Assembly (NCBI GenBank): GCA_037355855.1
Contig: CM074764.1
Coordinates: 3,038,001 to 3,102,000, forward strand
Reading direction: 5' to 3'
Length of the DNA: 64,000 nucleotides
Origin: Pseudo-nitzschia pungens
Lineage: Eukaryota > Bacillariophyta > Bacillariophyceae > Bacillariales > Bacillariaceae
The notes beneath the pieces are model-generated. The model was not told the DNA's origin. It searched no databases and saw only the letters and a list, made by a program, of their open reading frames with translations. Positions 50,467 through 60,666 of the stretch are shown piece after piece (within the stretch, counting starts at the first letter, position 1; each line of letters opens with the position of its first letter). The position numbers were made by a program, and so were the translations under genes.

Positions 50467-53073
50467 ATGGCAAGGCACAAAAGGAATAGAGATTCACCAT
50501 CTCGTCGGTCTGGAAATCCATCTCGGTCCACACGGCGACGAACAAATGATCTGAGAAGATCACCCCGTTCACCCCCCGAACGAAACTATCGTGAGGATTC
50601 ATCTAGCAGTGATGATGGTGCTGAAGCAGTACCTGCTCGTGACCAATATGTACCTCCACCAGTATCGGAGAATGAGGAGGAACTTGAGCAAGATTCCACC
50701 GACACTGAACAACCCCAACAAGAGAATGAGGAGGAACTTGAGCAAGATTCCACCGACACTGAAGAATCTTCTGATGGAGAATCGGAAAGTGAGAATGAAG
50801 ACAGTGATTCGGAAAGTGAGAATGAAGACACTGAGGATGAAGACAACGACCGGGAATCGCAACGTGACACCCATCCGCAAATGCCTGACTTCCCATGGGA
50901 AAAAAATGACGAAACAACCAAAACAAATCCTACTGCCGTCGGGGCTAAGGGAGCCGACGATCCCAAAGATAACGAAGGCGAAGATGATGAACAAAATAAA
51001 ATTAATCCTGTCGTCGGGGCTAAGGAAATCGACGATCCTGCGGATAATGAAGAGAACGCAAAAAATAAAACTAATCCTTCCGTTGGGGCTAAGGGAACCG
51101 ACGATCCTGACAATGACCAAGACTGGGTAAGTGAGATAACAAATATCACTTTGCAGGAGGTTCTTCGCCATCCTCCGGCCCAGACCAACAATTCTTTCGG
51201 GGCTCGCGGTGCCGACGATTTCAGCGAGGACGAAGACAGGGACCGAAACGAAAAGGAAAATAATGACGACGATTCGAGAGATGGGGGTGGGGAAGACGAC
51301 GGTCCTAAAGCGAACGAAGACACAAACCGAAACATAGACATCGGGGGTGGGAAAGACGACGGTCCTAGTGGTGTCAACGATTCGAGCCAAGACGAAGACA
51401 AGGACCGAACCGAAAAGAAAGATAAGGACGACGATTCGAGCAAGGACGAAGACAAGGTCCGAAAGGAAAAGAAAGATAATCCTCCCGTCGGGGCCAAGGG
51501 CAACGACGACCGCAAAACCAACAATTCTTTCGAGGCTCATGGTGCTGACGATTCAAGCGAGGACGACGATTCGAGCAAGGACGAAGACAAGGATCGAAAG
51601 GAAAAGAAAGATAATCCTCCCGTCGGGGCCAAGGGCAACGATGACCGCAAAACCAACAATTCTTTCGAGGCTCATGGTGCTGACGATTCAAGCGAGGACG
51701 ACGATTCGAGCAAGGACGAAGACAAGGATCGAAAGGAAAAGAAAGATAATCCTCCCGTCGGGGCCAAGGGCAACGATGACCGCAAAACCAACAATTCTTT
51801 CGAGGCTCATGGTGCCGACGATTCAAGCGAAGACGACGATTCAAGCGATGACGAAGACAAGGACCGAAAGGAAAAGAAAGGTAATCCTCCCGTCGGGGCC
51901 AAGGGCAACGATGACCGAAAAACCAACAATTCTTTCGAGGCTCGTGGTGCCGAGGACGATGATGCCAAAGCCAACCACAGGGGTGGGGAAGACCACAAGC
52001 CTAGAGCGAACGGAGCCACAAACCAAAACAAAGCCATTGGGGCTGTGGAGGACCAAAACCAAACCATCGGGGCTGTGGAGGACGACGTTCCTAAAGCGAA
52101 CGAAGCCACAAACCCAAAAAAAAACAAAAAAATCGACTATGACAATAACCAGGTACGGATTGAACGCAGGCTCGGCCGCAAACAAAGTACACAGCCAAAA
52201 AATGCCAAGAACATGAAAGACAAAGGCGTTAGAGGAAAACTAACAACGGTTGCAAAAAACGTAAAAGAACTTCAGTTTTGCAGCACCTATGGAGATAGGA
52301 AAAAGCAAAAAGAAAGTCCCGGCTTTATTAACTTTTTGGGTTCCTACGACGACATCATTCCAAGAACAAGTGCTAAATCAAATTTTGAGTCCGATTGGGA
52401 CTATCAGAGAAAGAAAGGACCAAAACTCACATTTCTTGTCGATCCCGCGTTTGACCTATATAGAAAAAAAATTGGTGATCAATTAATCAGTGCTGGCAAT
52501 TGGTTTAAGGATAACAAATGTAAAGAGACAGGACCATATCACACACAAACTGTGGAAGATTATTTCGATAGGAATTTCGGTGATGCTGCGCCGGCAACAA
52601 ATGGGAAATTCAAACGTGATGACATCAAGAGTGTGTCCCCCTCTGAAATAGAAAAGTGGACGGAGAAACAGATGGAAGATATCGTTCAGGAGGAGACTAA
52701 AGCTATGACAACAGAAGAAAAAGGGTTGTTCCGTCGCTCGGTGAATGCTGTGATGGGCGAGCAGCAACGCTACAAGAAGAAAGGGAATGGTGCGGTCCGT
52801 GAAGGAAAGAAAAATTGTTTCGTAGTCGCCCACGAGAACGTCAACCAGAAAAGAAGGGGGGACGAGAAGAAGAAATTAGCAAGCCTCAGTAATAGTGTTC
52901 AAAACAAGGAACAGGAGACTGAACAAGACAGAGTGAAAAAGAAGAAAAGGAAAAAAAAGGGGAAGAGGATACAGAACTCAACGTCCAACCTTCCACCTCA
53001 TATGAAGAAGCATCCTCCACCAGGTCCACCGAAGCCAGAGAAAAAGCCTCCAGCAGGGGCACAACAGAAGTAG
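50467..53073 (+). CDS. Transposon cargo: acidic 45-residue-repeat protein
   Basis: An 868-residue frame with ATG after an A-rich leader. Seen: an Arg/Ser-rich N-terminus (about 1-45); a strongly acidic Asp/Glu/Ser region; shorter A-K-G-x-D-D-P repeats; then four 45-residue repeats (about 320-500; core P-P-V-G-A-K-G-N-D-D-R-K-T-N-N-S-F-E). A globular C-terminal part (about 565-800) has no motif I know, and a Lys/Pro-rich tail ends it. The charge pattern suggests a nuclear, nucleic-acid- or histone-associated protein; this is inference. It could be a structural accessory of transposition. Confidence 0.7.
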   Translation: MARHKRNRDSPSRRSGNPSRSTRRRTNDLRRSPRSPPERNYREDSSSSDDGAEAVPARDQYVPPPVSENEEELEQDSTDTEQPQQENEEELEQDSTDTEESSDGESESENEDSDSESENEDTEDEDNDRESQRDTHPQMPDFPWEKNDETTKTNPTAVGAKGADDPKDNEGEDDEQNKINPVVGAKEIDDPADNEENAKNKTNPSVGAKGTDDPDNDQDWVSEITNITLQEVLRHPPAQTNNSFGARGADDFSEDEDRDRNEKENNDDDSRDGGGEDDGPKANEDTNRNIDIGGGKDDGPSGVNDSSQDEDKDRTEKKDKDDDSSKDEDKVRKEKKDNPPVGAKGNDDRKTNNSFEAHGADDSSEDDDSSKDEDKDRKEKKDNPPVGAKGNDDRKTNNSFEAHGADDSSEDDDSSKDEDKDRKEKKDNPPVGAKGNDDRKTNNSFEAHGADDSSEDDDSSDDEDKDRKEKKGNPPVGAKGNDDRKTNNSFEARGAEDDDAKANHRGGEDHKPRANGATNQNKAIGAVEDQNQTIGAVEDDVPKANEATNPKKNKKIDYDNNQVRIERRLGRKQSTQPKNAKNMKDKGVRGKLTTVAKNVKELQFCSTYGDRKKQKESPGFINFLGSYDDIIPRTSAKSNFESDWDYQRKKGPKLTFLVDPAFDLYRKKIGDQLISAGNWFKDNKCKETGPYHTQTVEDYFDRNFGDAAPATNGKFKRDDIKSVSPSEIEKWTEKQMEDIVQEETKAMTTEEKGLFRRSVNAVMGEQQRYKKKGNGAVREGKKNCFVVAHENVNQKRRGDEKKKLASLSNSVQNKEQETEQDRVKKKKRKKKGKRIQNSTSNLPPHMKKHPPPGPPKPEKKPPAGAQQK
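51430..51960 (+). repeat. 135-bp coding tandem repeat, four copies
   Basis: GAAAAGAAAGATAATCCTCC recurs near 51,465, 51,600, 51,735 and 51,870. The period is a multiple of three, and units are nearly identical, so expansion is recent. Confidence 0.9.
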
Positions 53074-53223
53074 GAGTCTGCAAAATTTGGTACACCCAAG
53101 AAAAGTAAGACACAGGTGTAATGGAATATTATAAAACATAGTACTATTATGTGATTGGGTAATTTTATCTAATAAATTGTGAATAATTCGTACTTTTTGA
53201 ATACTTCTTTTTGAATACTTTAA

Positions 53224-53838
53224 ATAATGGTGAGTATATGCATCTATTAGAATACTAAAAGGGTATAAAGTTGCTACCAATTATATTTCGGATGTAAGTT
53301 CTGATTTCTTAGAGAAATTCTGGGAACACAAAATTACAGCACAGAATGTGCAAATTTCCTGTGGATGGGTGAAATTGTCCTAGATTATTTGTGTTCCGCA
53401 CTGAATAATGGTCAGTATATGCATCTATTAGAATACTAAAAGGGTATAAAGTTGCTACCAATTATATTTCGGATGTAAGTTCTGATTTCTTAGAGAAATT
53501 CTGGGAACACAAAATTACAGCACAGAATGTGCAAATTTCCTGTGGATGGGTGAAATTGTCCTAGATTATTTGTGTTCCGCACTGAATAATGGTCAGTATA
53601 TGCATCTATTAGAATACTAAAAGGGTATAAAGTTGCTACCAATTATATTTCGGATGTAAGTTCTGATTTCTGAGAGAAATTCTCTAAGTACACAAAATTA
53701 CAGCACAGAATGTGCATATTTCCTGTGCATGGGTGAAATTGTCCTAGATTATTTGTGTTCCGCACTGAATAATGGTCAGTATATGCATCTATTAGAATAC
53801 TAAAAGGGTATAAAGTTGCTACCAATTATATTTTGGAT
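53224..53838. repeat. 182-bp tandem repeat, about 3.4 copies
   Basis: TAATGGTCAGTATATGCATC starts units near 53,224, 53,406, 53,587 and 53,769. The first two units are nearly identical and the third slightly changed. Non-coding. The rest of 53,074-54,619 shows nothing recognisable. Confidence 0.9.
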
Positions 53839-54619
53839 GTGACACTTGCTTTGTAAAAAAAATCCTCGGTTGACCAAAATCCACCCCAAAATATGCTTTT
53901 TTCCGGAACAGGCATCATACTGACCAATGTTTTCTTGTCTTAGAGTGTTAAAAATGCATGGATACACAAGTGGCTATGTAAGATAATGGTGATTGTTTGG
54001 TTACTGGTATGTCCAAGAATATAAAATAGAATAAAGCAGGATGAAAAATCTGACAAAAAAAATAGTAATCTAGCCCATTGGCGAAGAAAAATATAATTCT
54101 TGTGAAGGATTCCATCCTGCCGCATCTGATCCTTGTGACCACAATGATACCACAGAGACGGTACGATCCTTTTGTTTCAGCCGTGGATATTGTCATTATA
54201 TATTTGGTTCTATCACTGCCGGTACTACTGTACGTATGCGTAGTAGTTGAACTTCTGCCACTGCTGGTATACTTATGTAGTAGTACTACTACTAGTAATT
54301 TTTACCTACTGTCCCGCAGGGAATAGTAGAGCCAAAAATACAATCAATAGTGAATACCGTATGGGTACAGTAGAGAATGAACAGAGATGTGCACAGGTGG
54401 ATAGAAAAAAATTATGGCGCGGGTGGGAATCATCTAAAACATTTGGCCACGTCACCTACAATTTCCATAGTGAAGTGTATGCCATTACAAGTTGCGTGGA
54501 TGGTGAAAGGAAAATGATTAACAGGTTTTTTGTTAGTAGTGAAAAAACTGTGTTCACAATTTTATGGCTTGACATATTTTTTTTACTTCATATTTTTTTT
54601 ACTTCCGACGCCCGAAAAA

Positions 54620-56220
54620 ATGCCTACCGTATATGATGAGTATCAGCAAATAGAAAAGAAAGCAGATTGCAATGCACCAAGAAAGAATCGAAGTGGAAAA
54701 ATTGTATCCAATGCTAATACAGGTGCTGATACTACTGCTAGTATTACCCCTACGAAATCGAACCCAAAGACAAGTAGAAAACTACCACCCACCTCAGGTG
54801 GTGCTGATGAAAAAAATAAAAGAACCAAGAACAACCCGACCGCGGTTTTCGTTGGTACCACACCACCAACCAACAAACCCCCCGCCGCCCCGGGTGTTGT
54901 TACACCAAGACCGATTACGACCGGTACCAAAACAACACCAAGACCCACATACGAAGCATTGCTGCAACAGCTAAAAGAGAGCCAGCAGAAAGTAGCTTCT
55001 TTAGAGAGGGATGTGACAACACTGCAGAAGGATACAAAAAAAGAAGAACCCACGCTGGAGGCAACTACAACAGGGAAGAAGCCAAAGCCACAGATGGTAC
55101 GAACCGTAAGTGAAGCAAAATTAGAGATAACTAAGGCGCAATCGGATAAACTTAAGAAACATCAAAAAGACGCGGGTTTGGAAGCACAGTTGACACGGCA
55201 CATAAGAAATAGTTGGTTTCGTGGCTTGAAGTTTATCGTGGATGAGAATAAGGTCAAAAAAATTTTGAAGAAAGCGATTGCGTCCCGAGCTGTCGTTCCA
55301 CCCCATGGTATTTCATTTGAAATTTTTTATGGGTTTAACAGAAGGTTGGTGTACAAGGGTCTTTCCACGCTGCGGCACAATGCTCAAACTTTGGCTAGAA
55401 AACATTTTCTCGGTACGTGCTTACTAAGTGAATAAATTGGTTGCTATTACTGCTTGGTTGAGATTGATGGTATATCCTCCCCTGCTACTCTAACACTTTC
55501 TACTGCTGTGTACGCGTCGTACTAGAGGACACACTCGATCGCGAAGGCATTGTGCCAGATTCCTTTCCAGGTAAAGTGGAGATTGTGATGCGGGAGAGTA
55601 CTAGTAGTAGTGGAACTAGTAGTAGAAAGAAGCTGGGACTGAACCCAGGGTACAGAAGGTATGACAACAACAGTGAAAATGATGATTTTTATTACTTTGT
55701 GACTTGGATTCTATCAAGCATCTCTCCATTAGAGAGGAACTACAGACACAAAAAGACGACCTGTTTAATGAGTGAAATATTCACAGAAAGCGATGAAGCA
55801 TTTGCATTGATGATGATTCATAATGAGTATGATGTTTGGGTGAATCATGTTGAGCAAAAAAGGAACGGTGGTGGCAGGATTGTGAGAAGGAGGAAGAAAA
55901 AGAAATTTTGTGACCAATACAGTGGAGAGGAGCAATCATGGTCGAAGGAAGGTATAGCACTGTTCAATAACTTGTGCAGGGAGATTGATGTGCTGAGGAA
56001 GGATCCGAGAACGGGTAGAGAGTGTGAGGAAAGATTGAGAGAGAGGCTCCGTCGCGAGAGTGAAAACAATGACAACAACAACAGTGCGTTCGATGAGGAC
56101 TGGGTGCAGGAGGAAGAAGTTACTGAATACATTAGTCCGGAGCTACAAGCTTTGCTAGATGTAAATGAAGATGAGGAGGACTTTACTGGCAGTAACGAGA
56201 ACGCGTTGGAAAGTCTTTAA
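54620..56220 (+). CDS. Transposon cargo: two-exon coiled-coil protein
   Basis: Exon 1 is 54,620-55,412 and exon 2 is 55,526-56,220. The 113-bp intron has donor G/GTACGT and acceptor TACTAG/A. Splicing restores one frame of 495 residues, whereas the unspliced frame stops at 55,435. The first ATG after a T-rich tract (M-P-T-V-Y-D-E-Y) is used. Seen: a Thr/Pro/Lys-rich N-terminus; a predicted coiled coil (about 115-150); a basic conserved-looking block around the junction; and a C-terminal domain with E-S-D-E-A-F-A-L-M-M-I-H-N-E-Y-D-V-W and W-S-K-E-G-I-A-L-F-N-N-L-C, ending in an acidic tail. No family recognised. It is the last gene before the right TIR. Confidence 0.72.
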
Positions 56221-56234
56221 AAATCTTTTGAACC

Positions 56235-56465
56235 AAAATTTGTGTGGTGTGCATGAGGACGAAGCCAATCGAAGCGAAGAGCAACGACGATGTCGAGGAC
56301 GACGAAGGCGATCGGAGCGAAGAGCAACGATGACTTCGAGGACGACGAGGAAGACAATCGAAGTGAAGAGCAACGACGACTTCAGGGAGGACGACGAAGA
56401 CGAAGGCAATCGGAGCGAAGAGCAACGACGACTTCAGGGAGGACGACGAATATTTCAAGGACGAC
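56235..56465 (+). repeat. Minisatellite after the two-exon gene, inverted relative to the 45-kb array
   Basis: Repeats of CGAAGAGCAACGACGACTTC with GACGACGAAGACAATCGAAG-like words. It is the reverse complement of the unit at 45,368-45,770, placed just downstream of the gene. 56,466-57,068 is AT-rich with GGGTCGCGATT motifs and no gene. Confidence 0.75.
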
Positions 56466-57068
56466 GACTCCTTAATTTGTGTGTGAGTGTGTAAGAAAAT
56501 TGAACAGAGAATAAACAATTATTATTGAACAGAGAATAAACAATTATTAGAGTAGTATCAATATTTATCAAAAGAAAGACTTATATTTTGCATCATAGTG
56601 TTTCAAAAATTTTTCATGGGGGTCGCGATTCCTGTAATTCGGGTAATAATTGTGATTTTTGTGATGGATTTCTTGAGGGGTGTGATGGGAAATACTTGGT
56701 GTCGGGATGAGAAATCAATTTTTGGGAGTGAATTTTTGCAACAGTCTCATAATATATAATGATGGTAGGGTCGGTAATAATGAGTCAGATTAAAAAAAAT
56801 TGGGGGAAGGGGGGAATTATTTTGAGAAAACAAATAATTTTTTTGAAAATATTGATTAATTTGATTAAGTGACTGAAGAAAAAATATTTGAGTCTTAAAA
56901 AAAATCGGGTCGAGTATGAATTTTTTTTTTTTTTAATTTTTTTTTCTCGTAATTGAGGTAGTAACTGGGTCGCGATTGGGGGTTGCGAATCGGGAGAGAG
57001 CTAGGAATCGAGCTACGTCAAAATGAGCCAGGAATAAATCGCGACCCCCCTAAATAAATTCTTGGGAG

Positions 57069-57092
57069 GGGTCGCGAAACAGTTTTCGGACG
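57069..57092 (-). repeat. Right TIR of the 15.36-kb transposon
   Basis: Perfect 24-bp inverted copy of the left TIR, followed by the CA target dinucleotide and then A2 pol. Confidence 0.93.
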
Positions 57093-58867
57093 CAGTTCAA
57101 AGGGCTTGTTGAGGTCTGGATAGGTGTTCAGCGCATCCGCTGCTATCATTGCTTTCATCTCTTGAAAGGCTTTATCTTGAGCAGGTCCCCAAGTGAAAGC
57201 TGAAGGAGCTTTCCTTTGTTTGGCTTTAATGGTAGCTGCTTGAGGAGACTGCTTCTTGGGGGTTCCGGTAATATTGAAGAGAGGAGCTAGGATATGGGAC
57301 CTGCGAGGCCACATTTCTCTGTAGTATCTCACTGCTCCTAGGAATGACTTGACTTGAGTTATAGTTCGGGGCCTATCTATTTGAAGGATGGCTTCAATCT
57401 TCTGTCTCCATCGCTTAACTGCCGTCGGAGTCATCCAATAGCCTAGGAAGTCAGTCTCTTGTACAGCCCAATCACACTTGAGTGGGTTGCATTTCAGTCC
57501 ATTTTGGTTGAGCCGGTCTAGGATCTTGTCGATAGTCTTCATGTGTAGATCAAAGGAGCCATTGGTCCAGATACCAATATCATCAATATAAACAGTGCAG
57601 TCAGTGTCTTGTAGAATATCTTCCATAAGCTGCTGTGCCACATCCGGGGAGACTTTAACTCCCATTGGTAGTCTTTGATATTTGTAGCAACCATAAGGGG
57701 TGACTATGGTACAGAGCTTTTTGCTTGCATCATCCAGTTCAAAGCAGTAATATTGCATGGACAGGTCAATCTTGGTGAAGTGGGTATACTTGCCACGCTT
57801 GTTCATGATGTCTTGTATCCTTGGTATGGGATAAGGTCGGCGCTCAAGGAGTTCATTTAGTTCCCTAAAGTCTGATACCCATCTAACTCTGTTGTCTTTC
57901 TTTGGTACTATGAAGGTTGGAAAAGCCCATTCAGCTGGTCCAGTGCATCTCTTGAGTACTCCATCATTGCAAAGATTCTGGAGTTCCCTTTTGAATAGGT
58001 CTTCTCTTTTGTATGCAACTGGATAAGGCTTCTTGTGTATGGGCTTGGATCCTGGCTTCAGTCGTAGAGAGATCTTCTTGTGTGGATACTTTCCTAGTTC
58101 GCCGTTGAAGACATTAGGATACTTGTTCAGTATTGCTTGGAACTGCTGCTGCTCTGCTTTGGACATGTGGGACTGTTGTTGTGCAACTGTGGATGGATCT
58201 GTTTCTTGGTAGGCTCTGTCGAGAATCACCTTGGACTTGTATGGATTGGCGAAGGAGAGATCATCAGCAAAGAGTTCAGCATCTTCTAGTTCTTCCATGA
58301 GCATGCTGTGGTTGTCATGGTATAAGGATGTATCCTTCATAGGGATGGTTCGATCCATCCACTGAACTGCTCCTTCTTTGAATAGGAGATTGATCTGTGC
58401 TAGGTGGAGGAAGTCTCTCCCTAGTATCAAATTGTATCTGCAGTTGGGGGAATGGAAGAGCCTTGCTTCTTGTCGAGCTATCGTGTAGTTGCCAAACTCT
58501 TGTAGCTTGAGGTTCTTCATGATGATGTATTCTGTAGTGTCAAAGCTTCCATTTGCTGTTGTGGTTAAGACTTGGTGCTTGCTTCTTATTGGTATGGTGC
58601 CAAATGGTAGTGCTCTTTTGTTGATTAGAGTTCCGGAGGATCCACTATCTAGGAGTGCGAGTAGTGGTCTTGATTTCATGGGGATGCCTTGTATGTACTG
58701 TACTGTGGTTAACAAAATAGGAGCCACGTTGCTCTTATTCGGGGATGCCTGTTCTGCTGGATTTCCAGCAGTCGACAGCAGCTTTAAATAATTTTGCTCC
58801 AGCGCACCTCCTTTGGTGTAGTCTTTGGAGTTTTGGGTATTGCAATAGAGATTTTTTGCTGTCCCAG
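57093..58867 (-). pseudogene. pol: A2 pol, protease to RNase H start
   Basis: An open frame with L-L-D-S-G-S-S-G-T protease, V-S-D-F-R-E-L-N and Y-I-D-D RT motifs, highly similar to A1. It ends at P-F-E-L, one codon before the RNase H Y-T-D motif, because of the 15.36-kb insertion. On its 5' side it is cut by B2 at a CCCAG duplication. Confidence 0.92.
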
Positions 58868-59224
58868 TGTGACGGGCTGGCGTAGGCATCCCTACGAGAG
58901 ACTCTAAATGATTATTGAATCCCGCATATACTCCAATATGTAGGATATTCATGTACATATACTGAATATTCAACGTACAAGAATACACATGCAATCCAAT
59001 ACTAATTGGATATTCAAATATCAAGATAAACAAAGATTCAAGTGACTCAACGATTATTGATATTATGCCCGACGAACAATAATATCATTGTTCGATCATT
59101 CATTCCATACTCAAGGAATCATTCCCATCTCGTAAAGTATTCAACCATTCCCTTATAACACAATTTATTAACCTTTCATCTTTAAAATACTCCTATCGTG
59201 TATTTTCTACTCTAGACCGTAACA
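58868..59224 (+). repeat. B2 5' LTR
   Basis: Starts TGTGACGGGCTGGCGTAGGC, ends CCGTAACA. The CAGTAATTACTG palindrome follows directly (59,225-59,236). Confidence 0.93.
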
Positions 59225-59571
59225 CAGTAATTACTGTTTGTGCTTTAAAGTAGAAACAGAACCAACTCAGTACTGAATCCAAGGAACATCCTTTATCCTA
59301 AACAACAGGGATACATCGATACCCTGACAAGCAAAATCCTACAATTGAAACAAGATAGAAACGATCGAAATCTACAAGCGATCAAAAGAATCGATCGAAC
59401 GAAACAATCGAAACCTACACGAAACGATCGGTATCTACGAAACAACCGATACGATCGATCGAACACTGAATCGATCGAATACCGAATCGATCGAACGCTC
59501 CACAAAGCAATTCAAACCTCCGATCGATCGCAATCTCCAACCAAATCGATCGAAACTCCGAACCAAGAAAC
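59225..59571 (+). other. B2 leader, rich in CGATCGAA words
   Basis: Begins with the palindrome and an AAAGTAGAAACAG block shared with A1. From 59,360 it contains more than a dozen CGATCGAA/CGATCG words up to the gag ATG. This is a likely packaging or regulatory region by position only. Confidence 0.5.
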
Positions 59572-60666
59572 ATGGCAGGACTTTACAGAGATCCTCCAAT
59601 CCCTTACAAGAGAGCCTTTGACAGCTCCAATCCCAAGCTTGTTACACTAACAGTTTACAACGCCAAAGACCAAGAAGACAGTGTCAAAGTCCCTCTATTT
59701 ACAAACGTCGATGTAGAAGAACTCCTGCATACGGAAGAAGCCTTCCAAAACGCAGCTGAAGACCTTGATCTATCAGTAACCAAATACATCAAATACTTTG
59801 GTCGATGCCTTTGCGTCGATGCCCAAACCAAGTGGAGATCCTTAACAAGAAGCCAACGCGATTATCCAACTACACGGAATGGATACAAGCAAGCTTTCTC
59901 AGCCTTCATCAAGCAAGAATACTGCAGCGCCGAAGATGCAAAAGACATCATGCACGCTTACCTCCAAAGCTCCGGATCATGCAAGAAGCCAAGCAACGTA
60001 TCATGCAAAGACCATGCAGACCGAATGAAACAGCTCTTCAAATACACTGCAAAACTACAAGGCTTTGCAGCTGATCTAAATCACTTACAACAGATGACAA
60101 TCTTGCTCCACAGCTTCCCAAATGAATGGATTGAAGACTACTGCAGAATCCATAGTGGAATCAGACAGCACACCACTGTCCAATTTATAGTGGACCATAT
60201 GAGCTCCCTCGATCGATCAAGCAAGAAACGCAACTCCATCGACAACCCATACGATTCTGATATCAACAGCAATACAGGCGCCAAAAGCAACAACTCTAAT
60301 TCGGACACTGAAAACAACAGCTCTAATTCGCACAGTAACGACGATACTGAATCCAAAAAAGAAGACAACAGCAATAATACCAGCAAGCGCAAGTACAACA
60401 ACCCTTGCAGAATTGCAGGACACGACCATGATTGGTCTGAATGCCCAAGAAATAAATATTCCAAAAGAAATAAGAGCAATAGCAGCAACAACAGTACTGC
60501 TTCGGCTCCTGGCAATGAAAATGGAAGCAATGAAAATGGCAGCGCTGCTGCTTCCACCAACGAAACCTTCCAAGCCCATGTCAGGCAAGCAGTAGAATCC
60601 TATTACATGGAACATGGCGGCCACGTCGAAAGAAACTTTGACGGCAGCCTTACATGGCAACCATAG
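59572..60666 (+). CDS. gag: B2 Gag
   Basis: An intact 364-residue Gag homologous to A1 Gag over its length (M-A-G-L-Y-R-D-P-P start; F-K-Y-T-A-K-L-Q-G; I-V-D-H-M-S-S-L-D). The C-R-I-A-G-H-D-H-D-W-S-E-C finger lies at about 278-291. It ends at UAG with further in-frame stops close behind, so no Pol is made by readthrough, unlike A1. Confidence 0.92.
   Translation: MAGLYRDPPIPYKRAFDSSNPKLVTLTVYNAKDQEDSVKVPLFTNVDVEELLHTEEAFQNAAEDLDLSVTKYIKYFGRCLCVDAQTKWRSLTRSQRDYPTTRNGYKQAFSAFIKQEYCSAEDAKDIMHAYLQSSGSCKKPSNVSCKDHADRMKQLFKYTAKLQGFAADLNHLQQMTILLHSFPNEWIEDYCRIHSGIRQHTTVQFIVDHMSSLDRSSKKRNSIDNPYDSDINSNTGAKSNNSNSDTENNSSNSHSNDDTESKKEDNSNNTSKRKYNNPCRIAGHDHDWSECPRNKYSKRNKSNSSNNSTASAPGNENGSNENGSAAASTNETFQAHVRQAVESYYMEHGGHVERNFDGSLTWQP

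Larger units (their letters stand above)
41731..57092 (+). mobile_element. 15.36-kb TIR transposon with Plavaka/CMC-like transposase and cargo
   Basis: Exactly interrupts A2 pol: the A1 homologue reads straight across the joint. The 24-bp perfect TIRs start CGTCCGAAAACTGTTTCGCG. The target dinucleotide CA is present on both sides (41,729-41,730 and 57,093-57,094) but once in A1. Contents: transposase gene (+), a convergent Cys-rich gene (-), an acidic repeat-protein gene (+), a two-exon gene (+), several minisatellites, and subterminal TCGCGACC motifs. A 2-bp duplication and repeated subterminal motifs suit the CMC superfamily. The size and extra genes are unusual. Confidence 0.88.

Noticed and set aside
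50586..51540. Long open frames on both strands over the acidic repeat gene (up to ~313 codons)
   Set aside because: They are mirror frames of GAC/GAA-rich repeats. Low complexity keeps several frames open; only the plus-strand frame continues into a non-repetitive C-terminus.
41729..57094. CACTA-type termini for the 15.36-kb element by including the flanking CA
   Set aside because: The right flank reads CGGACG/CA, not CGGACG/TG. The CA is a target duplication and not part of an inverted end.
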